Assembly: GCA_963659365.1 (NCBI GenBank)
Contig: CAVKTI010000037.1
Location: 1-23,775, forward strand
DNA length: 23,775 bases
Reading direction: 5' to 3'
From: W0P28-013 sp963659365
GTDB taxonomy: Bacteria > Bacteroidota > Bacteroidia > Bacteroidales > Paludibacteraceae
The notes beneath the pieces are model-generated. The model worked only from the letters and a program-made list of their open reading frames with translations, was not told the DNA's origin and did no database searches. Every line of letters begins with the position of its first letter. Within the stretch, counting starts at the first letter, position 1. The position numbers and the translations under genes are program-made. Shown here piece after piece: positions 6,639 through 13,322 of the stretch.

Positions 6639-7598
6639 ATGGCACGACACACGCTCCATATTTTCACTGCGATATTGCTGATAATCAGTCTATTCGCTTG
6701 CAAAAAAACAAAAGCGACTTTTGTCAATAACGGCTCGCTGCAATTCGACAGCACCACCTACACACTAAAAACGGCGCGGCAACACACCTACATCGACACC
6801 ATCTCGGGCGAGCAGCGCATCGATTTGGCACTCTGCACGCCAAAAATGACCTACACCGATGGCCGCATGTCGGGTACTGGCGCGTTGGTCATCATCACCG
6901 TGGCGTGCGACACCGCACAACTGCGCCCCGACACATACGACATCTGCTCCGAATCGCGCATCACCGTCATTTCCGACGACAAAACCGACACCACCACCAC
7001 CGCCATTGGGCAAGGCACACTGACAGTCGAAGCGTCGGAACACGGACAACGCTACACCATCAAAACCGACCGATTGAAAGGCAGTTACGAAGGCACTTGC
7101 ACGCATTTCTACGACATCGATGGCGCGCCCATTGGCACACTGATTGTGGGCGATTCGGTGGTGTCGTTGCAGCGCGGCGACCTGCTGCTGTGGGGACCGA
7201 TTTTTGCCGCCGAAATCAACTACTACGAGTTCTACTTCTACTCGTGCAACCTGCGCTATTCCGATGCTGGCGCCATCAAACAGGGCACAGTTTTTGTCGT
7301 TGGTCTGCACGCCGCCACACCCGACACGCCACCCGATGGCGACTACCCCATCAGCACCGAAAACAGAGCCAACACCGCACTCTACGGCCACAAAAGCGGC
7401 AACGGCAGTTGGGGTACCTACCGCAACACATACCAAAGCACATCGGCACAAGCCAAAGCAAATGTGTTGAGCGGCACCATCGCTGTGAAACATACAGACA
7501 ACGGCACATACACCTTCAATTTCGACTGCACCGACCAACTGAAAACCACCATCACAGGCAACTACACAGGCGATTTTCGGCAGATTGAAGTCAAGTGA
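6639..7598 (+). CDS. Lipoprotein of unknown function
   Basis: 319 residues that I do not recognise as a named family. A lipoprotein signal ends in LFAC with Cys21 lipidated, followed by KKTK. The rest is rich in Thr, Asp and Tyr with alternating polar and hydrophobic residues, consistent with an all-beta envelope protein. It appears to hold repeated beta-hairpin segments (for example residues 100-150 and 270-319, each with GTxTV/GNYTG-type turns). The start codon lies one base after the stop of the T9SS endonuclease gene, so the two are almost certainly translated from one message. A role tied to the nuclease or to the TlpA-like protein is possible, but nothing in the sequence shows it. Confidence 0.85.
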   Translation: MARHTLHIFTAILLIISLFACKKTKATFVNNGSLQFDSTTYTLKTARQHTYIDTISGEQRIDLALCTPKMTYTDGRMSGTGALVIITVACDTAQLRPDTYDICSESRITVISDDKTDTTTTAIGQGTLTVEASEHGQRYTIKTDRLKGSYEGTCTHFYDIDGAPIGTLIVGDSVVSLQRGDLLLWGPIFAAEINYYEFYFYSCNLRYSDAGAIKQGTVFVVGLHAATPDTPPDGDYPISTENRANTALYGHKSGNGSWGTYRNTYQSTSAQAKANVLSGTIAVKHTDNGTYTFNFDCTDQLKTTITGNYTGDFRQIEVK

Positions 7599-7751
7599 TT
7601 AGTCGCAAGACGAGATTTTTAGAACATAGAGCATAGAACATAGACTTTTTAATTACCCAATTTCTTAAATTCCAATTATCTAATCAAATTGGGTGTGTTG
7701 GGTACAAAAATTCATAATTCTAAATTCTTAACTCATAATTAAACGAAGGCT

Positions 7752-7790
7752 TTTCCCCCTTCGGGGGAAACGGGAAAGGGGGCGACGACC
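7752..7790 (+). repeat. C-rich hairpin element without a gene
   Basis: TTTCCCCC, loop TTC, GGGGGAAA, followed by CGGGAAAGGGGGCGACGACC. The C-run/TTC/G-run core is like the outer hairpin at 11-57 (loop TTC in both). Confidence 0.55.
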
Positions 7791-7873
7791 AAGACAATTT
7801 CAAATTTCAAATTTCAGAATTTCAAATTAAATGGGTTAACCAAATAAACAATTCAACGATTCCACAAAAAAAC

Positions 7874-7955
7874 GAGCGTGGCATGCCGCGTCCCTACTTT
7901 TCACTTTATACACTTTATAGACTTTCATACTTTCACACTTTCACACTTTCAAACT
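7874..7955 (+). repeat. GGACG-type palindrome with pyrimidine-rich tail (copy 4)
   Basis: The palindrome half GCGTGGC-AT-GCCGCGTCC is nearly identical to the copy at 1538-1557. CTAC follows, then repeated CACTTTA/CACTTTC words ending in CTTTCAAACT just before mazG. Confidence 0.7.
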
Positions 7956-7963
7956 GAACAAAA

Positions 7964-8749
7964 ATGCACACTAAACAGGAAAAACTCGATGCTTTTGCGC
8001 GGCTGCTCGATGTGATGGCCGAACTGCGCCAAAAATGTCCGTGGGACAAAAAACAGACTTTCGATTCGCTGCGCTGCAACACCATCGAAGAGGTGTACGA
8101 ACTCACCGAAGCCATCGCCAACCACGACCTGAAAAACATCAAAAAAGAGTTGGGCGATGTGTTGCTGCACATCGTTTTCTACGCACAAATTGGCAGCGAA
8201 ACGGGCGATTTCGACATCAAAGATGTGTGCGATGCCATCACCGACAAACTCATTTTCCGCCACCCGCACATCTACGGCAATGTGCACGCCGAAACGCCCG
8301 ACGAAATCAAACAACTCTGGGAGGCGGTGAAACTGAAAGAAAAAGATGGCAATAAATCGGTGTTGAGCGGTATTCCAGCGGCTCTGCCTGCGCTCATCAA
8401 AGCCAACCGCATACAGGACAAAGCGCGCAATATCGGCTTCGATTGGGAGGAGCGCACGCAGGTTTGGGACAAGGTGAAAGAGGAGATGGCCGAGTTTCAA
8501 GCCGAAATCGACCACAAAGATGCCGACCGCATGGAGGCCGAATTTGGCGACCTGTTTTTCAGCCTCGTCAATGCTGCGCGCCTCTACGGCATCAACCCCG
8601 AAAACGCACTCGAACGCACCAACAAAAAATTTATTCGCCGCTTCAACTATCTCGAAGAAAAAACCATAAAACAGGGCCGCGACCTGCAACAAATGTCCCT
8701 CGCCGAAATGGATGCCATCTGGAACGAAGCCAAGAGTAGTGAGAAGTGA
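7964..8749 (+). CDS. mazG: Nucleoside triphosphate pyrophosphohydrolase MazG
   Basis: 261 residues, the length of full two-domain MazG. It hydrolyses (d)NTPs, including aberrant ones, to monophosphate and pyrophosphate, cleaning the nucleotide pool. The first domain has the CPWDKKQTFDSL start (25-36), the EEVYE metal motif (42-46) and ELGDVLLHIVF (62-72, Glu62 and Asp65). The second has KEEMAEF..EAEFGDLFFSLVNAARL in its C-terminal half. No partner gene is adjacent: the nearest upstream gene is 365 bases away and the next is 318 bases downstream. The last codons (KSSEK) and the stop lie inside a 7-base tandem array, so the extreme C-terminus seems to have been made by that repeat. Confidence 0.97.
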   Translation: MHTKQEKLDAFARLLDVMAELRQKCPWDKKQTFDSLRCNTIEEVYELTEAIANHDLKNIKKELGDVLLHIVFYAQIGSETGDFDIKDVCDAITDKLIFRHPHIYGNVHAETPDEIKQLWEAVKLKEKDGNKSVLSGIPAALPALIKANRIQDKARNIGFDWEERTQVWDKVKEEMAEFQAEIDHKDADRMEAEFGDLFFSLVNAARLYGINPENALERTNKKFIRRFNYLEEKTIKQGRDLQQMSLAEMDAIWNEAKSSEK

Positions 8750-8811
8750 GAAGTTAGCAGTTAGAAGTTTTTTTCAATTGATAATTGATAATTGATAATT
8801 GACAATTGATA
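8738..8811 (+). repeat. Two 7-base tandem arrays overlapping the mazG stop
   Basis: AGTGAGA, AGTGAGA, AGTTAGC, AGTTAGA (8738-8765) contain the mazG stop codon TGA. Eleven bases later, five ATTGATA-type units (8777-8811, one reading ATTGACA) follow. The first array is related to that after cysS. Confidence 0.85.
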
Positions 8812-9067
8812 ATTTTCGCGTCAAAATTGGACACTGCCTCAATCTTCAAATCTTCAAATTTTCAAATCTTCAAATCAATAACTAGAAACAGCGCGCAGCG
8901 CGAAAATTTTTGCAATAAGCGAGAGCAGAGTCAAACTCGTTTGAACTATGCCGAGCGTAGCAAAAATCTTGCGAAGCAGAAACATAGAAACATAGAAACT
9001 TAGAAACAAAAATTGCGGTAGCAATTTTGAGAAACCAGAAACTTAGAAATCAGAAACATTCGCTCGT
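8812..9067. other. Low-complexity intergenic patchwork before the DUF59 gene
   Basis: No gene is seen. It contains TCTTCAAAT words (8840-8875), a GCGCGCAGCGC mini-palindrome (8891-8901), ATAGAAAC units (about 8980-9006), a hairpin AAAATTGC, loop GGTA, GCAATTTT (9009-9028) and more AGAAAC words up to the start codon at 9068. No TAnnTTTG promoter box was recognised. Confidence 0.65.
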
Positions 9068-9382
9068 ATGGAAAACGAATTTCTGTCGATAGAAGAGAAA
9101 ATAGTCGAGGCACTGAAGACCGTGTTCGACCCCGAAATTCCCGTCAATATCTACGATTTGGGGCTTATCTACCGTGTGGAAAACAACGACGGCAATGTGG
9201 AAATCGACATGACACTCACTGCGCCCAACTGCCCCGCCGCCGACTTTATCGCCGAAGATGTGAAGCAAAAAGTGGAGGGCATCGCTGGCGTGAAATCGGC
9301 CAAAGTGAACATCGTCTTCGAACCCGAATGGACACAAGACCGCATGACCGACGAAGCCAAACTCGAACTCGGACTACTTTGA
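9068..9382 (+). CDS. DUF59 (MIP18 / SufT-PaaD-like) Fe-S assembly protein
   Basis: 104 residues, essentially a single DUF59 domain. DPEIPVNIYDLGLIY (21-35) is the family signature, and TAPNCPAAD (51-59) carries the conserved Cys55. The C-terminus has the usual VNIVFEPEWTQDRMTDEAKLELGL. Proteins of this type act in iron-sulfur cluster assembly or insertion (SufT) or as part of the phenylacetyl-CoA epoxidase system (PaaD). No suf or paa genes are in the window, so the exact role cannot be told apart, but a stand-alone SufT-like role is more likely in a probable anaerobe. The flanking DNA on both sides is repeat patchwork, and the gene seems monocistronic. Confidence 0.93.
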   Translation: MENEFLSIEEKIVEALKTVFDPEIPVNIYDLGLIYRVENNDGNVEIDMTLTAPNCPAADFIAEDVKQKVEGIAGVKSAKVNIVFEPEWTQDRMTDEAKLELGLL

Positions 9383-9552
9383 AAATTTCAAATTTCAGAT
9401 TTCAAAATTTCAAATGAAACTATTAGAAACACAAAAACATAGAAACAGCGCGCAGCGCGAGAAACTAGAAACAATATAAATGCGCAGCGCAAGAAACAGA
9501 CGCACGCGTCATGTTTCTACTTTCACACTTTTTAACTTTCTCTCTTTCACAC
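9383..9552. other. Repeat patchwork between DUF59 gene and acyl-CoA synthetase
   Basis: AATTTCA-type units (9385-9415) are followed by AGAAAC words around GCGCGCAGCGC (9448-9458) and GCGCAGCGC (9482-9490). A CACTTTC/TTTCACACTTT pyrimidine tract then leads into the promoter at 9553-9584. Confidence 0.65.
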
Positions 9553-9584
9553 TTTCCAACTTTCACACTATTTTCGTACCTTTG
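9553..9584 (+). promoter_or_regulatory. Promoter of the acyl-CoA synthetase gene
   Basis: A -7 box TACCTTTG (9577-9584) with TTTC 20 bases upstream (9553-9556). The 25 bases 9560-9584 match the cysS promoter segment 1610-1634 at 22 positions, so both promoters seem to end the same dispersed repeat. Confidence 0.7.
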
Positions 9585-9632
9585 CGGCGCTGTTTTGTAA
9601 GAATGGTGTTTAACGCAAATTTTGAAAAAGAT

Positions 9633-11543
9633 ATGAAAGAACGATTGACTATTATTGATTTTGTCGAGAAATATACGGCAGAGTACGCCGACCATGTGTT
9701 TCTGCGCGAGAAAGTGGACGATGTTTGGACGGAAACTACCTATCGGCAGACGCGCGAGCAGACACACACTATTGCCGCTGGCCTGATGGCGTTGGGTTTG
9801 CAGAAGGGCGAACGCTGCGCATTGCTTTCGCAGGGGCGCAATCTCTGGGTAACGGGCGAACTCGGCATTCTCTACGCTGGCGGTGTGAATGTGCCGCTCA
9901 GCATCAAATTGGAAGAGGCAAGCGACCTGCTGTTTCGCATTCAACACTCCGACGCACAGTATATTCTCACCTCCGAGCAGCAACTGCACAAAATTCGTAA
10001 AATTCTGCCCGAATGTCCGAATGTGAAGTATGTCATTGTTTTCGACCCGCTGGAAAAGTACGAGGAGCGTGAAATCGGTATCGCCGAGGTGATGGAGAAG
10101 GGTAGAACCCTGTTGGCCGCCGAGCCAGAGAAGTTTGTGGCGCGTTACAAATCGGTCGGCCCCGACGATTACGCCAATATCAGTTACACTTCGGGCACTA
10201 CGGCCGACCCCAAAGGCATTCTGCTTACCCACCGCAACTACACCGCCAATGTGGAGCAGGCGCGTTCGATTATCGGTGTGGAGCAAGACGATGTTATGCT
10301 CATCATTTTGCCGCTCGACCACTGTTTTGCGCATGTGGCGGGCTTCTACACGATGATGTCGTATTGCGGCAGTATCGCTACCGTGCCTGTGGGCAAAACG
10401 GCGTTGGCGACACTGAAGAATATACCGCTCTCTATCAAGGAGATACGCCCGATGGTGATGCTCTCTGTGCCTGCGTTGGCGCGTAATTTCCGCAAAAGTA
10501 TCGAGGCAGGAATCAAAGCCAAAGGAAAATTCGTCGAAAAACTCTACAAGTTTGCGCTCAAAAACGCCATCAAATACAACAAAGAGTACTGGAATCGCGG
10601 TGGCTGCCAAGCATGGCGCGCGCCGTTGGTAAAATTGTTCGACAAACTCATATTCGCTGGCGTTCGTCAGGGTTTTGGTGGGCGTATGAAGTTCTTCGTG
10701 GGCGGCGGCGCATTGCTCGACATCGAGTTGCAACGCTATTTTTGTGCCGTCGGAATGCCGATGTTCCAAGGCTACGGCTTGAGCGAGGCCACGCCGATTA
10801 TCTGTGCCAACTCGACGGGACACGCTATCTTCGGTTCGAGCGGTCGTATCGTGGCAGATTTGGATTTGAAAATTTGCGACGACGAGGGCAATATCGTTCC
10901 CGACGGACAGCGTGGCGAGATTGTCATCAAGGGCGAAAATGTGATGGCTGGCTATTGGAAAAATCCCGAATCGACGGCAAAAACCATTGTCGATGGCTGG
11001 CTGCATACGGGCGATATGGGCTATGTTACGAAAAAACACCCGGGCTATTTGTGGGTCGTTGGGCGTTTCAAATCGCTGCTTATCAACGCCGATGGCGAAA
11101 AATACAGCCCCGAAGGTTTCGAGGACGGCTTGACCGACGGCAGCAAATATGTGGAACAGGTGGTGCTGCACAACAATCAGAATCCTTACACGATGGCGCT
11201 TATTGTGCCAGCGAAAGATGTGCTGCGCGAGTATGCACAATATAAGGGTGTCGATCCCGATTCGTTGGAAGGTAAAAAACTGATGCTCAAGAAGATACAG
11301 CGCGAAGTGAATGAATACCGCAAGGGCGGCAAACACTATGGCGAGTTCCCAGAGATGTGGCTGCCAGCGGCTTTGGCTATCCTGCCCGAGGCGTTCACCG
11401 AGCAGAACCACTTGGTCAACTCCACGATGAAAATTGTGCGCGGCAAAGTAGAGCAGTATTTCCAAGACCGCATCGACTACGCCTACACGCCCGAAGGCAA
11501 GGACCTCTACAACCCGAAAAACCTCGCCGCCTTCGACAAATAA
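9633..11543 (+). CDS. Long-chain fatty acid--CoA ligase (AMP-binding family)
   Basis: 636 residues from the ATG at 9633. It activates a fatty acid through an acyl-AMP to acyl-CoA at the cytoplasmic membrane. SYTSGTTADPKGILLTH (about 184-200) is the phosphate-binding loop, GYGLSEATP (380-388) the A5 motif, and GWLHTGDMGY with VVGRFKSLLINADGEKYSPEG the adenine-site and hinge motifs. The 'DPKG' insertion in the loop and the long helical region around the substrate tunnel fit the long-chain (FadD/FAA-like) group. An in-frame ATG at 9603 is also possible. The later one was chosen because it has a purine-rich GAAAAAG just before it and a normal leader after the promoter at 9577-9584. Upstream codons before 9603 precede the predicted transcript start. 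The chain-length specificity is inferred from family only. Confidence 0.95.
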   Translation: MKERLTIIDFVEKYTAEYADHVFLREKVDDVWTETTYRQTREQTHTIAAGLMALGLQKGERCALLSQGRNLWVTGELGILYAGGVNVPLSIKLEEASDLLFRIQHSDAQYILTSEQQLHKIRKILPECPNVKYVIVFDPLEKYEEREIGIAEVMEKGRTLLAAEPEKFVARYKSVGPDDYANISYTSGTTADPKGILLTHRNYTANVEQARSIIGVEQDDVMLIILPLDHCFAHVAGFYTMMSYCGSIATVPVGKTALATLKNIPLSIKEIRPMVMLSVPALARNFRKSIEAGIKAKGKFVEKLYKFALKNAIKYNKEYWNRGGCQAWRAPLVKLFDKLIFAGVRQGFGGRMKFFVGGGALLDIELQRYFCAVGMPMFQGYGLSEATPIICANSTGHAIFGSSGRIVADLDLKICDDEGNIVPDGQRGEIVIKGENVMAGYWKNPESTAKTIVDGWLHTGDMGYVTKKHPGYLWVVGRFKSLLINADGEKYSPEGFEDGLTDGSKYVEQVVLHNNQNPYTMALIVPAKDVLREYAQYKGVDPDSLEGKKLMLKKIQREVNEYRKGGKHYGEFPEMWLPAALAILPEAFTEQNHLVNSTMKIVRGKVEQYFQDRIDYAYTPEGKDLYNPKNLAAFDK

Positions 11544-11571
11544 TTGCGCTGCAGCACTGTCAATTTAATTC

Positions 11572-11600
11572 CTCGCTCCAAACATTGGCGGGAGAGTTTT
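11572..11600 (+). terminator. Weak hairpin after the acyl-CoA synthetase gene
   Basis: An imperfect stem CTCGCTCCAA / TTGGCGGGAG (8 of 10 pairs, loop ACA) is followed by AGTTTT, 28 bases after the stop codon. It could end the upstream transcript. The T run is short. Confidence 0.35.
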
Positions 11601-11640
11601 GACTCAGTGAATTCTTAGAATCAAATAAATCCGCAGATAA

Positions 11641-11669
11641 GTAGAGCCGCCACACTGTGGCGGCTCTGC
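11641..11669. repeat. GTAGAG palindrome (copy 2)
   Basis: AGAGCCGCCAC, loop ACT, GTGGCGGCTCT: an 11-bp perfect stem, followed by GCTGTTTT. It is related to 1454-1482. It could also serve as a transcription terminator for the gene ending at 11543. Confidence 0.65.
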
Positions 11670-11719
11670 TGTTTTACGGATTTTCCCAACTCCCCAACTC
11701 CCCAAATCTGCAAATCAAC

Positions 11720-11752
11720 AAAAAAACAGACCCCGACTCGCATCGAGATCTG
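11720..11752 (-). terminator. Intrinsic terminator of the rubredoxin gene
   Basis: Read on the minus strand, CAGATCTCGA pairs with TCGGGGTCTG (ten pairs, two of them G-T) around a TGCGAG loop. Seven T bases follow at once. It lies about 37 bases past the rubredoxin stop codon. Confidence 0.75.
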
Positions 11753-11788
11753 CCTCCTTTTGTTTAACCTTTTTTGTGGGTCGGCGTG

Positions 11789-11953
11789 TCAGTCTGCCGA
11801 CGGCTCAAAATCTTCTTTCGTCACGCCACACAATGGGCAAACCCAATCGTCGGGCAGACTCTCGAAGTCCGTTCCGGCTGGAATGCCGGCATCTGGATCG
11901 CCTACGGCTGGGTCATACACATAACCGCAGACAGTGCAAATGTACTTTTTCAT
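11789..11953 (-). CDS. Rubredoxin
   Basis: A 54-residue rubredoxin encoded by 165 bases, short enough to be missed by length cutoffs. It starts MKKYICTVCGYVYDP, giving the first CxxCG iron knuckle, and has DWVCPLCG as the second; the four cysteines bind one iron. The aromatic core residues Tyr, Phe and Trp are in place, and length is typical. Rubredoxins are cytoplasmic one-electron carriers. The gene diverges from the flavodiiron protein at 12100, with 146 bases between the start codons. Rubredoxin is the known electron donor to flavodiiron oxygen or NO reductases, so the two likely form one oxygen-detoxifying pathway. A strong terminator follows at 11720-11752. No exact TAnnTTTG box was seen for it; a close variant (TAGTTTTTG) lies upstream. 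Confidence 0.97.
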   Translation of the reverse strand: MKKYICTVCGYVYDPAVGDPDAGIPAGTDFESLPDDWVCPLCGVTKEDFEPSAD

Positions 11954-12061
11954 AACGCGATTGTTTTAAGATTTTGGATAGTTTTACAACCAAAAACTAG
12001 CAAACGGCGTGCCAAAAAAGTGCAAAATGCAAAATTATTTTTCGCAGTGGCCAAAAATAAC

Positions 12062-12069
12062 TATTTTTG
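12062..12069 (+). promoter_or_regulatory. -7 promoter box of the flavodiiron gene
   Basis: TATTTTTG fits TAnnTTTG and lies 30 bases before the ATG at 12100, so start codons upstream of 12076 or so can be excluded. The -33 region is weak (TTTTTCG about 20 bases upstream). Confidence 0.6.
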
Positions 12070-12099
12070 CGGTCAATTATTCTCAAAAAAAACTGCGAA

Positions 12100-13263
12100 A
12101 TGAACACAAAAATAACTCCAACAGTGAAATACATTGGCGTGGACGATGCAACGCTCGACCTGTTCGAAAGCCAATATCGCACGCCGAACGGTATATCGTA
12201 CAACTCGTATCTCGTTGAAGATGAGAAGATTGCGGTGATGGATACGGTCGATCAGCGCATGAAAGATGTGTGGCTCGCCAACTTGCAGGCGGCACTTGGC
12301 GACCGTCGTCCCGACTATCTGGTGGTGCACCACCTCGAACCCGACCACTCGGGCGTGATTGGCGACCTGCTGGCACTCTATCCCGATGTGAAAATTGTGG
12401 CGTCGGTGGCGGCACTGAAAATGTTGCCGCAGTTTTTTGGCGACATCAATTTCGAGGGGCGGACGGTGGCGGTCAAAGAGGGCGACACGCTCACACTTGG
12501 GCGGCATACGCTGCGCTTTTTTGCTGCGCCTATGGTGCATTGGCCCGAGGTGATGGTGTCGTACGAAGAGAGCGAAAAACTGCTCTTTTCGGCCGATGCG
12601 TTTGGCAAATTTGGCGTGTTGGCGCACGACGAGGAGTGGGCGTGCGAGGCGCGGCGTTACTACTTCAACATTTGCGGTAAGTATGGTGTGCAGGTGCAAA
12701 ATCTGCTAAAAAAGGTGGCGACGCTCGATGTGGCGGCGATTTGTCCGCTCCACGGCCCGATTTTGACGGAAGATCTGCCCTATTACATCGGATTTTACGA
12801 CATTTGGAGCCGCTATGCGGTCGAAACCGAGGGCGTGTTCATCGCCTATGCGTCGATTTACGGCGGCACGGCGGCGGTGGCGCAGCGTTTGGCCGAGATG
12901 TTGCGCGCGAAAGGCTGCCCCAAAGTGGCATTGAGCGACCTTTGCCGCGACGATATGGCCGAGGCCATCGAAGATGCGTTTCGTATGGGAACGCTGGTGG
13001 TGGCTGCCGCTTCGTACGACGGACATCTGTTTCCGCCCATGCACGATTTTCTGCACCATCTGCAACTGAAAAACTACCAAAAACGCCGTGTCGGCATTGT
13101 CGAAAATGGCTCGTGGGCACCGTGCGCAGGGCGTGTGATGCGCGAAATGCTCGGCACGATGCGCGATTTGGAGGTGGTAGAACCGATGGTAACCATCAAA
13201 AGCCGCCTAAAATCGGACGATTTGCCGCAGTTGGAGCGTTTGGCCAACGCCTTATTGGCATAA
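12100..13263 (+). CDS. Flavodiiron protein (A-type flavoprotein, rubredoxin:oxygen oxidoreductase)
   Basis: 387 residues, the usual length of a two-domain class A flavodiiron protein. The N-terminal metallo-beta-lactamase-like domain carries the diiron ligands: HLEPDH (His78, Glu80, Asp82, His83), His147 in MVHWPE, Asp166 in FSADAFG, and His218 in CPLHGP. The C-terminal flavodoxin-like domain begins about residue 245 with the FMN phosphate loop ASIYGGTAA. It reduces O2 to water, or NO to N2O, with electrons from rubredoxin. The divergent rubredoxin gene makes that partner likely here. O2 versus NO preference cannot be told from sequence. The start at 12100 is chosen because the promoter box sits at 12062-12069. 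The gene ends in a shared terminator before proS, which converges on it. Confidence 0.96.
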   Translation: MNTKITPTVKYIGVDDATLDLFESQYRTPNGISYNSYLVEDEKIAVMDTVDQRMKDVWLANLQAALGDRRPDYLVVHHLEPDHSGVIGDLLALYPDVKIVASVAALKMLPQFFGDINFEGRTVAVKEGDTLTLGRHTLRFFAAPMVHWPEVMVSYEESEKLLFSADAFGKFGVLAHDEEWACEARRYYFNICGKYGVQVQNLLKKVATLDVAAICPLHGPILTEDLPYYIGFYDIWSRYAVETEGVFIAYASIYGGTAAVAQRLAEMLRAKGCPKVALSDLCRDDMAEAIEDAFRMGTLVVAAASYDGHLFPPMHDFLHHLQLKNYQKRRVGIVENGSWAPCAGRVMREMLGTMRDLEVVEPMVTIKSRLKSDDLPQLERLANALLA

Positions 13264-13266
13264 ACG

Positions 13267-13307
13267 ATAAAAGCGAGCAACCACAGCGGCTGCTCGCTTT
13301 TATTTTT
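13267..13307. terminator. Bidirectional terminator between the flavodiiron gene and proS
   Basis: AAAAGCGAGCA (13269-13279) pairs with TGCTCGCTTTT (13291-13301) around a CCACAGCGG-type loop. T-rich sequence follows on the plus strand (TTTTATTTTT), with the mirror image on the minus strand. It sits in the 59-base gap between the convergent genes. Confidence 0.85.
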
Positions 13308-13322
13308 CTGATAATCAGCGCC

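Larger units (their letters stand above)
7599..7963. other. Repeat-filled intergenic region before mazG
   Basis: 365 bases without a gene. A weak GTC-GCAA-GAC hairpin (7602-7611) lies just after the lipoprotein stop. A C-rich hairpin TTTCCCCC, loop TTC, GGGGGAAA (7752-7770) follows, then a second G-run and GGCGACGACC. An AATTTCA array occupies 7796-7824. A third-type copy of the palindrome plus pyrimidine tract (GCGTGGC-AT-GCCGCGTCC, CTAC, CACTTTC units) runs 7874-7955 and ends nine bases before the mazG ATG. No TAnnTTTG box was found here. Confidence 0.75.

Noticed and set aside
9480..9602. N-terminal extension of the acyl-CoA synthetase
   Set aside because: It is encoded by the repeat tract and promoter upstream of the predicted transcript start.
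9465..11465. 666-codon open frame on the minus strand opposite the acyl-CoA synthetase
   Set aside because: It is a shadow of the real gene: no family resemblance, composition rich in His, Arg and Val as in antisense frames, and the plus strand has all AMP-ligase motifs and a promoter.
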